Assembly: GCA_934162325.1 (NCBI GenBank)
Contig: CAKPIH010000006.1
Span: forward strand, 1 to 40,194
Origin: an uncultured Bacilli bacterium
GTDB taxonomy: Bacteria; Bacillota_I; Bacilli_A; RF39; UBA660
Direction: 5' to 3'
Length of the DNA: 40,194 nucleotides
Below the pieces are notes generated by a model, which was given only the letters and a program-made list of their open reading frames with translations, was not told the origin of the DNA and did not search any database. This document shows positions 1 through 6,989 of the stretch, one piece after another. Made by a program: the position numbers and the translations under genes. Numbering within the stretch: the first letter of the stretch is position 1; every line of letters begins with the position of its first letter.

Positions 1-320
1 GATAATGTTGTTACATTTAAATATAATGATCCATATCCCTCTATTGTACATGTAGACTTTATTCCTATATTTGCATACGTTAATGCTATTCCTTCTTTAA
101 TAGTAAATTTATTATCACTTATTAAATCACTTTCATTTAATGCTTTTATACTAGCATTTGCTATATCATTACCTTTAGTATAATCTATAGTAAAACAATT
201 ACTTGTTAATCCTATATTTACTCTACTACTTGTCCATGTAAGTATAGCATATGTTATTCCTGATATAATTAATATCAAGGCTAGTACTCCTAGTACTATT
301 AATTTCTTATTCTTTTCCAT
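1..320 (-). CDS. Membrane-anchored exported protein, N-terminal part only
   Basis: The reading frame opens at an ATG preceded by GGAAGG and stays open to the left window edge, so only about 106 residues are visible. Residues 3-28 are MEKNKK followed by one long hydrophobic segment ending near TYAILTWTSS, which looks like an uncleaved signal anchor or signal peptide. The remainder is polar with two cysteines (SNCFTIDY and STCTIEG), as in small surface proteins secreted beside SipW/TasA-type systems. The N-terminal plan resembles the large surface protein at 18672-20453, but the mature parts are not obviously alike. A terminator-like hairpin and a 21-aa ORF lie just upstream on the same strand, so expression may depend on read-through. 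Function is unknown. Confidence 0.75.
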   Translation of the reverse strand, partial: MEKNKKLIVLGVLALILIISGITYAILTWTSSRVNIGLTSNCFTIDYTKGNDIANASIKALNESDLISDNKFTIKEGIALTYANIGIKSTCTIEGYGSLYLNVTTL

Positions 321-340
321 TTTTTCCTTCCTTTCACGAT

Positions 341-392
341 AAAAAGACTATGAAAAATCCCTAATATTTCTATTAGTTATTTCATAGTCTTT
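341..392 (-). terminator. Hairpin between the 21-aa ORF and the exported-protein gene
   Basis: A 13-bp perfect stem (AAAGACTATGAAA at 343-355 against 380-392) encloses a second small stem (CTAAT 361-365 / ATTAG 372-376). On the minus strand it is followed by TTTTTAT and then directly by the ribosome-binding site of the gene starting at 320. It therefore fits a terminator or attenuator between the two ORFs. Confidence 0.6.
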
Positions 393-415
393 ATCTATAT
401 TATTATTTATTATAC

Positions 416-481
416 TTAGGTTAGATTTTTGACCCCCCCAATTAACTTCTGGTTAACATTTCTATATAGTACTTTTTTCAT
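416..481 (-). CDS. 21-aa ORF with strong RBS and a G7 tract
   Basis: A short ORF begins MKKVLYRNVNQKLIGG and is preceded by AAAGGAGG at good spacing, so translation is likely. It lies 95 bases downstream of a good promoter. Near its end it contains seven consecutive G residues (C7 on the plus strand, 433-439), rare in such AT-rich DNA. One added G would shift it into a frame that stays open for about twice the length, to near 350. It is followed by the hairpin at 341-392 and then by the exported-protein gene. It could be a leader peptide controlling that gene or a stand-alone micropeptide; no family is recognised. Confidence 0.45.
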   Translation of the reverse strand: MKKVLYRNVNQKLIGGVKNLT

Positions 482-506
482 GAGAGAGGCCTCCTTTCTT
501 GTTGAT

Positions 507-550
507 TTGCGAATTATTTAGGATCAAATAGTTGCGAATTATTTGGGATC
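507..550. repeat. Two tandem copies of a 19-base repeat
   Basis: TTGCGAATTATTTAGGATC (507-525) recurs at 532-550 with one change (A to G). The units are 25 bases apart, about two and a half helical turns. They lie in the 5' untranslated region of the 21-aa ORF on the minus strand, so they could be protein sites or a leader RNA element. Confidence 0.7.
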
Positions 551-587
551 TTTTTAGTAAATCTTTTTATCTCTTACCTATGTATAA

Positions 588-616
588 ATCATATCATAAA
601 GTTTTAAATAATTCAA
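588..616 (-). promoter_or_regulatory. Promoter for the 21-aa ORF and exported protein
   Basis: On the minus strand TTGAAT (616-611) is separated by 17 bases from TATGAT (593-588). Transcription would start near 581 and run through the 19-base repeats into the 21-aa ORF. Confidence 0.6.
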
Positions 617-624
617 TATAAATA

Positions 625-653
625 TTGATATTTTTATAACTTTTTAGTATAAT
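625..653 (+). promoter_or_regulatory. Promoter of the first antisense (antitoxin-like) RNA
   Basis: TTGATA (625-630), a 17-base spacer and TATAAT (648-653) form a near-consensus housekeeping promoter. The start would be near 660. There is no ORF with an RBS downstream on this strand before the terminator at 735-762. Confidence 0.75.
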
Positions 654-659
654 GTATAT

Positions 660-765
660 GAAGAGAGAAATTTATCCATAATAAAAATGGGTAACACCTA
701 TTGTCGAAAGGTGTTCTCTCCGTTGTGTTAAAACGAAGCACCCCCTGTGGTGCTTCATTTTTCTA
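660..765 (+). ncRNA. Antisense RNA of the first type I-like locus
   Basis: A transcript of about 105 nt is predicted from the promoter at 625-653 to a strong terminator: stem GAAGCACC (735-742) with GGTGCTTC (749-756), then ATTTTT. It contains a second hairpin, AACACCT (693-699) with AGGTGTT (709-715). Its whole length lies opposite the 3' part of the small-peptide mRNA that comes from the other strand, which is the usual converging layout of TxpA/RatA- and BsrG/SR4-type loci. It is clearly richer in GC than the surrounding DNA. The role as an RNA antitoxin is inferred from layout. Confidence 0.65.
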
Positions 766-840
766 TCTTCTACGCATCATATTGTCTATATAGACAATAG
801 TGATGAGAGTAATCCAAGCAAATGCAAGGACTAGTTCCAT
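763..840 (-). CDS. 25-aa hydrophobic peptide, type I toxin candidate
   Basis: The peptide begins MELVLAFAWITLITIVYI, one membrane-spanning segment, and ends in NMMRRR, the short hydrophobic-plus-basic-tail design of membrane-acting type I toxins. A strong GGAGG lies seven bases before the ATG. Its start overlaps the stop of a 15-aa leader ORF (TAATG), so it is probably translated by coupling. The stop is next to the terminator hairpin shared with the antisense RNA. The 5' and 3' ends of its predicted mRNA are complementary: bases 945-952 pair with 690-697, and 925-932 with 714-721. This is the kind of long-distance lock seen in hok- and aapA-type toxin mRNAs. I do not recognise an exact family; toxicity is inferred. 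Confidence 0.7.
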   Translation of the reverse strand: MELVLAFAWITLITIVYIDNMMRRR

Positions 841-887
841 TACTTAAACCTCCAACCCCCTAAGAAGTAAAAAAGTTCTTTCATCAT
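840..887 (-). CDS. 15-aa leader ORF coupled to the toxin candidate
   Basis: The ORF reads MMKELFYFLGGWRFK and is preceded by AGGGGTGA at suitable spacing. Its TAA shares a base with the ATG of the 25-aa peptide, and the GGAGG used by that peptide lies inside its last codons (GGWRF). Ribosomes reading it would open the downstream start, as mok does for hok. A small hairpin (TCTTAG 904-909 with CTAAGA 915-920) lies upstream of its RBS. It is probably a regulatory leader, not a functional product. Confidence 0.6.
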   Translation of the reverse strand: MMKELFYFLGGWRFK

Positions 888-958
888 AGACGTCACCCCT
901 TTCTCTTAGGAATACTAAGAAATCGGAGAGAATACACCATGTAAGTGTTACCTAGATA

Positions 959-1003
959 ATTGTACTATAGTTATGTCTAATAGTCAATATATTATTGACT
1001 ATT
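959..1003 (-). promoter_or_regulatory. Toxin-locus promoter overlapped by a palindrome
   Basis: On the minus strand TTGACT (987-982), 17 bases and TACAAT (964-959) form a strong promoter with start near 952. The -35 box sits in one arm of a perfect inverted repeat, AATAGTCAA (979-987) and TTGACTATT (995-1003) with a 7-base centre. A repressor bound there would block the promoter. Confidence 0.65.
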
Positions 1004-1033
1004 ATTTTAATTTATATATACATACAATTGTTT

Positions 1034-1089
1034 ATGATAGAGACTAGAATAGGCTCTATCATGCCACGGAAGACTACAGGCTGAAGTGG
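1034..1089 (+). repeat. Paired-hairpin element A
   Basis: Hairpin one (1034-1062) has a 9-bp stem GATAGAG/CTCTATC (plus AT/AT), an A-G mismatch (1043/1053), and a CTA/TAG-closed tip. Hairpin two (1064-1089) is CCAC/GTGG, a GGA/GAA 3x3 purine loop, AG/CT, an A-G mismatch (1073/1080) and a CTACAG tip. It lies between the YmcA-like gene and the toxin promoter. The same design recurs at 6597, 9882, 12228, 29696 and 29827. Confidence 0.7.
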
Positions 1090-1108
1090 ATAAAAAAAGA
1101 TAATAAAA

Positions 1109-1441
1109 TTAAATACTAACTTTACTATCTATATAATCTTCAAGTAATGAAGAAGAAGCAAGTAAGGTATTATTAAATTTCTTTAATTTAGATAAATATT
1201 CTTGATACTTAGAATTATTATTTAATTCTTTAGTCTTCTCTTTTATAATACTATCTATTTCTTTATACTTATTATCTTCATGATATTCTAAATATGTAGC
1301 TTCTTTTTGAAGTTTTTTTATTTCTTCAATTAAATTTTTAATATCATTATCTTCTTCAATTATATCTATTATTTGTTTATATTCTTTATATTCATTAGAA
1401 TTATTTATAGCATTAAATAATTCTTCTATACTACTCTGCAC
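1109..1441 (-). CDS. ymcA: YlbF/YmcA-family protein
   Basis: This 110-residue protein is almost all alpha-helix, charged and rich in Glu, Lys and Asn, matching the length and composition of the Com_YlbF family. In Bacillus subtilis YmcA acts with YlbF and YaaT in a complex that helps RNase Y process mRNA and that influences competence, biofilm and sporulation. The gene starts inside the end of miaB (11-base overlap), and miaB-ymcA is also the B. subtilis order, which supports YmcA over YlbF. No catalytic motif is expected. It is last in the lepA-RNB-miaB operon, and the paired-hairpin element A lies just beyond its stop. The family call rests on size, helical pattern and neighbourhood. Confidence 0.75.
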   Translation of the reverse strand: MQSSIEELFNAINNSNEYKEYKQIIDIIEEDNDIKNLIEEIKKLQKEATYLEYHEDNKYKEIDSIIKEKTKELNNNSKYQEYLSKLKKFNNTLLASSSLLEDYIDSKVSI

Positions 1442-2855
1442 TAACTATTTCCCCTTCCATAGACCATGTTTTTACTTCTGTTATATGTACTTGTTTAATA
1501 CTTCCTATATTAGAAGGATCTCCTAGTACATTAACTAATTTCATTGTATCGGTATAACCCATTAGTTTACCACCTTTATCTGAGTATCCTTCAATTAAAA
1601 CTGGTACTATCTTATCTTTATATTTTTCATTATTCTCTCTAGCATATTTATTTACTACTTTATTTAATCTTTGTAATCTTTCTTCTTTCTCTTCTAGTGG
1701 AACATCATCTTTTATTTTAGCAGCAGGTGTTCCTTCTCTTGGTGAGTAGATAAAGGTATAGGCTAAATCATATTTTAATTCGTTATATAATTTTAATGTT
1801 TCTTCAAAGTCTTCTTCGGTTTCGCCTGGAAAACCGACAATTATATCAGTAGTTATACTTACTCCTGGTATTTTATCTTTTAATTCATGGAATAATTTTT
1901 TATATTCTGCTATTGTATATCTACGATTCATTTTCTTTAGGATATTATCTGATCCTGATTGGATTGGTAAATGGATATAAGGCATTATATTTGGGTATTT
2001 GGCTATTATATCTATCATATCACTAGAGAAATCCCATGGATGTGATGTTACAAATCTTACTCTATCTATTCCTGTTTTAGCAACATCTTCTAGTAAATTA
2101 GCCATAGTATATGATTCTTCTAGGTCTTTACCATAAGCATTAACATTTTGTCCTAGAAGGGTTACTTCTTTATAACCTTTATTTTTTAATTCTTCGACTT
2201 CTTTTAGGATATCTTTAGGTAATCTACTTCTTTGTTTACCTCTAGTATATGGTACTATACAGTAGGAACAGAATTTATCACAACCGTACTGGATATTTAC
2301 CCAAGCTTTTATTTTAGAATCTCTCTTTACTGGTAAGTTTTCTATTATACTTCCTTCTACTGAGTAAACTTCAATATTTTGTTTTCTCTCTTTAGTTATA
2401 TTCTCTAGTAATGTTGGTATATCATATATATTATGTGTTCCTAGTACTATATCTACCCATTTATATTTATCTTTTATCATATTAGATACTGATTCTTCTT
2501 GAGGCATACAACCTCCGATTATGGTAATGATATCAGGATTGGTTTCTTTTAATTTTTTTATTCTACCTAGAATACCTACGACTTTATTCTGGGCATTTTC
2601 TCTAATTGCACAGGTATTTATTATTACGACATCAGCTTTTTCATAGTTTTCTTCTTTGGTATAACCTAAGTCTTCCATAATACCTGATATATTCTCACTA
2701 TCATGGACATTCATTTGACATCCATAAGTTAAAATGGTATAGGTTTTATTATGTCCTATATTGTGAATAGACTCTGGTACTTTATATTTATCATAAGATA
2801 CTTCTATTTTTTCTTTTGTTCTTATTCTGGCATCTTTTATATTTGGTAACTGCAT
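1431..2855 (-). CDS. miaB: tRNA-2-methylthio-N6-dimethylallyladenosine synthase MiaB
   Basis: MiaB is a radical-SAM methylthiotransferase that converts i6A37 to ms2i6A37 in tRNAs reading UNN codons. All parts are visible: an N-terminal UPF0004 domain with cluster-binding Cys46, Cys82 and Cys116 (YGCQMN, INTCAIRENA, GGCMPQ); the radical-SAM motif C192-x3-C196-x2-C199 followed by VPYTRGKQRSR; and a C-terminal TRAM segment from about residue 405. The length of 474 fits the family. The ATG is preceded by AAGGAAG and lies directly after the stop of the RNB-domain gene, so the two are cotranscribed. No missing residues were noticed. Confidence 0.95.
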   Translation of the reverse strand: MQLPNIKDARIRTKEKIEVSYDKYKVPESIHNIGHNKTYTILTYGCQMNVHDSENISGIMEDLGYTKEENYEKADVVIINTCAIRENAQNKVVGILGRIKKLKETNPDIITIIGGCMPQEESVSNMIKDKYKWVDIVLGTHNIYDIPTLLENITKERKQNIEVYSVEGSIIENLPVKRDSKIKAWVNIQYGCDKFCSYCIVPYTRGKQRSRLPKDILKEVEELKNKGYKEVTLLGQNVNAYGKDLEESYTMANLLEDVAKTGIDRVRFVTSHPWDFSSDMIDIIAKYPNIMPYIHLPIQSGSDNILKKMNRRYTIAEYKKLFHELKDKIPGVSITTDIIVGFPGETEEDFEETLKLYNELKYDLAYTFIYSPREGTPAAKIKDDVPLEEKEERLQRLNKVVNKYARENNEKYKDKIVPVLIEGYSDKGGKLMGYTDTMKLVNVLGDPSNIGSIKQVHITEVKTWSMEGEIVSAE

Positions 2856-2856
2856 T

Positions 2857-4698
2857 TTACTTCCTTCTTTCTAATATTTTTCCTTTACTACTTAAGTAAT
2901 TATATTGTTCCATAAATGTTATATTATCACTTGCTTTATTATTGGCATATTCACACCAATATTTTATTTCTCTTTCCCAATAATAATATTTTGAATCTAA
3001 ATCATCAGCACTTCTATTGATATAAAGATCATATAATACATAGACCGCTAATGCATCCATAGCGCGACGAGCTGCACTAGATATTTTTACATAGCCATCT
3101 ATTCCTAAGCCTTGATGTCCTATATTGGTATATGAATACTTACTCTTAGTCATATAATTTTTTAGAAGTAGCTGAAGACCACTACTATTTATATCAAAAG
3201 AGCCATGTTCTAAATATTTTTCTATTAATTCAATATTTTCTTCTCTTTGAACACGCCATGGCATTATTAGTCCTAAATGTTCTCTTTTATCAATTAGATG
3301 AATTGTACTATTAGCAAAAACATTACATTGTTCTACCATCATATGAGCTATTGGTGCTTCACTATCCACTTCTTTTTGATTATTTATTCTTTCTTTCATT
3401 TGATGATATGCTCTAACGCGTGGATTATCAATAGCTTGTTTATCAAATATTTTGGATATTAGTATTAAATCGTCATGTAATAATCCAGTACTTGTTATTA
3501 TTTCTTCAGCACCTTGGTAAGTTAATTTATGTTTATTTTTAATTATACTAGGTATTATTTCTAAGGTATCTAAATCTAATGAATAATCTGGTGTTACTCC
3601 TACTTTTATTGTTAGAGCATTGGTATTTTTATTTGGTAATATTGATAATATGTTATCTGATAGATATCTATCAAATATTGGGATACTATTATTAGATAAA
3701 TAAATAGTATGATTTCTTTTTAAGGCTTCATGCATTGTATTTGATTCATATGGTATAGTAGCGGTTGGATTGGCTAAATGAATAAACAAAGTATATGTAC
3801 CATTATTATTTCTTTTTATTGACATGGCATCATCTAGACACATATCTCCTTCATTATCAATAGTAAAGATTTCTTCTTGGGTTAAATCTATCTTTCCATT
3901 TGGTAAATAAACATATTCTTCATATTTTGGTATTATAAATGATACGTTATAATCTTTAGCTACTTCTTCTTTAGTTGTATATAATTCATTTTCTATTTTA
4001 TCAATTAATTCCCAAACAAAGTTTTTAGGACTTGTTTTTAATATTCTTAAATAATCTTCTTCAGAATCATTAAATAGTTTATTATATAATTTACCTCTTA
4101 AAAATACATTTATAACACGATTAAAATATTTTATATTTATTTCGTTATCTTCGTCTATCTTTAGATATTGTTCTATGATATTAGCAAATACTGATGTAAT
4201 AATACTTTTATTTATTAATAATTCTTTCATATTTAATTCGATATATTTTTCTAGTAATTCTATATCTCTTTTTTCAAAGATAAGAAATAACATAAAATTA
4301 TATTTATCGCCTTTGGCTCTTTTTTTATTATTGATAACACTTTGATTTTGTAGATTGATTAATTCTGATAAATAATCTTCAATCTGAAGTAGTTTTTCTA
4401 AGTCAAAACTTAGTGTTATATTACTTAGAAAGACTTCTATTTTGTTATATACTCTTTCTAAGTCTTTTTTGTTTTTATTTTTTTTAATATAGTTACTTAG
4501 AAGACTGTTTAGATCTTCTAGTAATGTTTTATTATTTATGGTAGTGATATTTCTGAAGAGATATAGATAGGAATTTAATATTCCTGATAATACTTCTTCG
4601 GGATACATTAGTAATTCGTTATATAATGTATCATAATCACAATCGTTATTTAATATTTCTTTTTTTATCCTACGGGATATATTTTTATTACTACTCAT
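2857..4698 (-). CDS. RNB-domain (RNase II/R-like) protein with an altered active site
   Basis: The C-terminal half (about 275-560) is an RNase II-type catalytic domain: FTID at 278-281, LDDA at 288-291, the long conserved centre, and a C-terminal SSAARRAMD (RR 544-545, D548) matching the TSPIRRxxD motif of RNase R/II. The first 260 residues are helical and lack recognisable cold-shock repeats, and no S1 domain follows. In the family the metal-binding aspartates sit at +0, +6, +8 and +9 from TID; here they are Asp281, Cys287, Asp289 and Asp290, so the +6 aspartate is replaced by cysteine. This could reduce or alter exonuclease activity. AGGAGG precedes the ATG, and the gene sits between lepA and miaB. 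It may be a lineage-specific processing nuclease or an RNA-binding relative. Confidence 0.75.
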   Translation of the reverse strand: MSSNKNISRRIKKEILNNDCDYDTLYNELLMYPEEVLSGILNSYLYLFRNITTINNKTLLEDLNSLLSNYIKKNKNKKDLERVYNKIEVFLSNITLSFDLEKLLQIEDYLSELINLQNQSVINNKKRAKGDKYNFMLFLIFEKRDIELLEKYIELNMKELLINKSIITSVFANIIEQYLKIDEDNEINIKYFNRVINVFLRGKLYNKLFNDSEEDYLRILKTSPKNFVWELIDKIENELYTTKEEVAKDYNVSFIIPKYEEYVYLPNGKIDLTQEEIFTIDNEGDMCLDDAMSIKRNNNGTYTLFIHLANPTATIPYESNTMHEALKRNHTIYLSNNSIPIFDRYLSDNILSILPNKNTNALTIKVGVTPDYSLDLDTLEIIPSIIKNKHKLTYQGAEEIITSTGLLHDDLILISKIFDKQAIDNPRVRAYHQMKERINNQKEVDSEAPIAHMMVEQCNVFANSTIHLIDKREHLGLIMPWRVQREENIELIEKYLEHGSFDINSSGLQLLLKNYMTKSKYSYTNIGHQGLGIDGYVKISSAARRAMDALAVYVLYDLYINRSADDLDSKYYYWEREIKYWCEYANNKASDNITFMEQYNYLSSKGKILERRK

Positions 4699-4721
4699 AA
4701 AACCCTCCTAGTATTATTATA

Positions 4722-6509
4722 TTAGTTTTTCTTATAATCTGTTAATATACTTAAGAAGGCTTCACTAGGTATTTCTACTTTACCTATGGTTTTCATCTTC
4801 TTTTTACCTTCTTTTTGTTTGTCTAGGAGTTTTCTTTTTCTAGTTATATCTCCTCCATAACATTTAGCTAAGACATCTTTACGCATGGCTTTGATATCAC
4901 TACGAGCTATTACTTTACTACCTATTACAGCTTGAACTGGTACTTCAAACATTTGTCTTGGAATGATATTTTTTAGATTATCAACCATTCTTCTACCACG
5001 ATCATAAGCAAAGTCTTTATGTACTATTAGTGATAAAGCATCTACTACTTCACTATTTAATAGGATATCCATCTTTACTAGATCACTTTCTTTATAGCCT
5101 ATTACTTCGTAATCAAATGAGGCATATCCTTTAGTAGAGGATTTTAATCTGTCAAAGAAATCATATACTATTTCTGATAATGGTAGTTCGTAGTGGATAT
5201 TTACTCTTGTTGTGTCTAAGTAATCTATACTTTTATATATACCTCTTTTATCTTGACATAATTCCATTATTGGTCCTATATAATCAGTAGGTACTAAGAT
5301 ATTGGTAAAGATATATGGTTCTTTGATATTTTTTATTTTTACTTTATCAGGCATCATACTAGGATTATCAATAAAGATTGTACTTCCATCTGTTAAGTTT
5401 ATTTCATAATTTACTGACGGAGTAGTAGCTATTATTTCGATACCAAATTCTCTTTCGATTCTCTCAGAGATTATTTCTAAATGTAATAGTCCCAAGAAGC
5501 CCATTCTAAAACCAAAACCTAAAGTACTAGAGGTTTCTGGTTCAAATGTTAATGAGGCGTCATTTAGTTTTAATTTTTCTATAGCCTCTTTTAAAGCTGG
5601 ATATTTATTTGATTCGATTGGATATATACCGCAGTAGACCATTGGTTTCATTGGTTTATAACCTGGCAAGGCTTTATCAGTAGGATCGTTAGCATCTGTT
5701 ATGGTGTCTCCGACTGATACGGAAGATAGGCTTTTTATTGATGCGGTAATAAAACCTACTTCACCTTCTTTTAGTTCTTCTACTTCATGTTCAAAAGGGG
5801 TATGATACCCAAGAGATACGACATCATATTCTGCTCCGGTAGTTAGCATTTTTATTTTTGTTTTTTTGGTTATTTTACCTGAAACTATTCTTACTAATAT
5901 TACTACTCCTCGATATGAATCGAAATAACTATCAAATATTAAACATTTTAATTTATCATTATATTCTTTAGGAGATGGTATTCTATCTATGATAGCATTA
6001 ACTAAGTCTGGTATTCCTACTCCTGTTTTAGCGGATACTTTAATTATTTCTTCACTAGTAAAACCAAAGGTATCATATAATTCTTTTTCTACTTTAGGTA
6101 TATCGGCACTAGGAAGATCTATTTTATTTATTACAGGGATTATTTCTAAGTTGTTTTCTAGGGCTAAATAGACATTAGCTAGGGTTTGGGCTTCGATTCC
6201 TTGAGTGGCATCTACGACTAGGACTGCTCCTTCACAGGCTGCTAGTGAGCGTGATACTTCATAACTAAAATCGACATGTCCTGGAGTATCTATTAGATTA
6301 AGCATATAACCATTATATGATAATCTTACGGCATTTAATTTTATGGTTATACCTCTTTCTCTTTCGATATCCATATTATCTAGTAATTGTTCTTTCATTT
6401 GTCTTTTATCTACTTCACCAGTATATTCTAAAATACGATCTGCTAATGTACTTTTTCCATGATCGATATGTGCTATTATACTAAAATTTCTTATTTTTGA
6501 TGTATCCAT
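4722..6509 (-). CDS. lepA: Elongation factor 4 (LepA), back-translocating GTPase
   Basis: LepA is a ribosome-associated GTPase of the EF-G family that assists initiation and translocation under stress. The GTPase motifs are intact: AHIDHGKST (13-21), DTPGH (74-78) and NKID (127-130). The C-terminal LepA-specific domain is present, including DRGRRMVDNL and a lysine-rich end with KRKLLDKQKEGKKKMK. The length of 595 is normal. It is first in a minus-strand operon with the RNB-domain gene, miaB and the YmcA-like gene. The nearest promoter is an extended -10 box only about 20 bases before the start, giving a very short leader. The paired-hairpin element C lies upstream of that promoter. Confidence 0.97.
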   Translation of the reverse strand: MDTSKIRNFSIIAHIDHGKSTLADRILEYTGEVDKRQMKEQLLDNMDIERERGITIKLNAVRLSYNGYMLNLIDTPGHVDFSYEVSRSLAACEGAVLVVDATQGIEAQTLANVYLALENNLEIIPVINKIDLPSADIPKVEKELYDTFGFTSEEIIKVSAKTGVGIPDLVNAIIDRIPSPKEYNDKLKCLIFDSYFDSYRGVVILVRIVSGKITKKTKIKMLTTGAEYDVVSLGYHTPFEHEVEELKEGEVGFITASIKSLSSVSVGDTITDANDPTDKALPGYKPMKPMVYCGIYPIESNKYPALKEAIEKLKLNDASLTFEPETSSTLGFGFRMGFLGLLHLEIISERIEREFGIEIIATTPSVNYEINLTDGSTIFIDNPSMMPDKVKIKNIKEPYIFTNILVPTDYIGPIMELCQDKRGIYKSIDYLDTTRVNIHYELPLSEIVYDFFDRLKSSTKGYASFDYEVIGYKESDLVKMDILLNSEVVDALSLIVHKDFAYDRGRRMVDNLKNIIPRQMFEVPVQAVIGSKVIARSDIKAMRKDVLAKCYGGDITRKRKLLDKQKEGKKKMKTIGKVEIPSEAFLSILTDYKKN

Positions 6510-6530
6510 TTTATCACTGCCTTCTTCTCT

Positions 6531-6539
6531 ATTATAGCA
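6531..6539 (-). promoter_or_regulatory. Extended -10 promoter for lepA
   Basis: TGCTATAAT (6539-6531, minus) is a consensus extended -10 box. A matching -35 is not evident. Transcription would start near 6524, about 15 bases before the lepA ATG. Confidence 0.55.
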
Positions 6540-6596
6540 AAAATTAGTATAAAATAAAAGAAGAAATACTAGATTTCTTTACTTTTTTCTTTATTT

Positions 6597-6651
6597 CTTC
6601 TTAAGCCTTAGGGTCTTAAGAAGTCTCTAAAAGCCTGTAGTCTTTTAGAGA
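6597..6651 (-). repeat. Paired-hairpin element C
   Basis: Two adjacent hairpins. In minus-strand reading the first has the 10-bp stem TCTCTAAAAG/CTTTTAGAGA, an A-G mismatch and a CTACAG tip. The second has the 9-bp stem CTTCTTAAG/CTTAAGAAG, an A-G mismatch and a C-G closed tip. It lies between the lepA promoter and the promoter of the second toxin-like locus. The second hairpin's outer stem is identical to one in element D at 29696. Confidence 0.7.
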
Positions 6652-6684
6652 GGTATTTTTGTGGTGAAAATTGTCGCATTTTGG

Positions 6685-6713
6685 TTGTTTTTATACTCAT
6701 TTTTTGATATAAT
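6685..6713 (+). promoter_or_regulatory. Promoter of the second small-peptide locus
   Basis: TTGTTT (6685-6690), 17 bases and TATAAT (6708-6713). The start would be near 6720, leaving a leader of about 60 bases that contains CTTCT...AGAAG just before the GGGAGG ribosome-binding site. Confidence 0.65.
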
Positions 6714-6781
6714 TTTTATGGAGCATTTAACACGCTGGGTTGGAGCCAAACTTCTATTTTTTTAAGAAGGGAGGCGATATT

Positions 6782-6898
6782 ATGAGTAAGAAAGATTTTT
6801 TTAATCCTATCCTTAATTATAATTATCTTCCTTTTATTATTATTGCTATTTATAGTTTTAAGATAAAAGTATTCCACCTATCTCAATTTGTGATTTAG
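6782..6898 (+). CDS. 38-aa hydrophobic peptide, second type I toxin candidate
   Basis: The peptide starts MSKKDFFNPILNYNYLP, continues with FIIIAIYSFKIK as a short membrane segment, and ends FHLSQFVI. GGGAGG lies eight bases before the ATG. It is the only ORF in a short transcription unit bounded by its own promoter (6685-6713) and terminator (6923-6959). Its stop codon falls inside a 9-bp hairpin (TTCCACCTA 6872-6880 with TAGGTGGAA 6896-6904). A consensus promoter fires in the opposite direction from 7018, giving an antisense RNA across the 3' end. This is the arrangement of TxpA/RatA-like loci. The peptide is not recognisably related to the one at 763-840. Toxicity is inferred from layout. 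Confidence 0.6.
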   Translation: MSKKDFFNPILNYNYLPFIIIAIYSFKIKVFHLSQFVI

Positions 6899-6983
6899 GT
6901 GGAACCATCAAATTTTATGGCGACACTTAAGCATGCAACTGTTAAGTGTTCCTTTTTTATTGTATGCAACAATCTCTCACTGC
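6862..6983 (-). ncRNA. Antisense RNA of the second type I-like locus
   Basis: From the promoter at 7018-6990 a transcript of about 120 nt would begin near 6983. It would fold three hairpins: most of GTATGCA/TGCATAC (6987-6962), the reverse of the toxin terminator (6949-6923), and TTCCACCTA/TAGGTGGAA (6904-6872) followed by TACTTTTATCTT as a possible terminator. It covers the last part of the peptide ORF and its 3' end. There is no ORF with an RBS in it. Confidence 0.6.
6923..6959 (+). terminator. Terminator of the 38-aa peptide transcript
   Basis: ACACTTAA (6923-6930) pairs with TTAAGTGT (6942-6949) across an 11-base loop and is followed by CCTTTTTTATT. Confidence 0.75.
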
Positions 6984-6989
6984 ATACTA

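Noticed and set aside
343..392. Seventh member of the paired-hairpin family
   Set aside because: The AAAGACTATG stem is perfectly paired and has no A-G mismatch below the tip; it behaves as a terminator.
1034..1089. preQ1, guanidine-II or other known two-hairpin riboswitch
   Set aside because: The tips lack the ACGR loops of guanidine-II and the A-rich tail pseudoknot of preQ1-I, and most copies lie upstream of promoters, outside leaders.
5989..6171. Plus-strand 60-aa ORF inside lepA
   Set aside because: It is antisense to the conserved GTPase region of lepA and has no ribosome-binding site.
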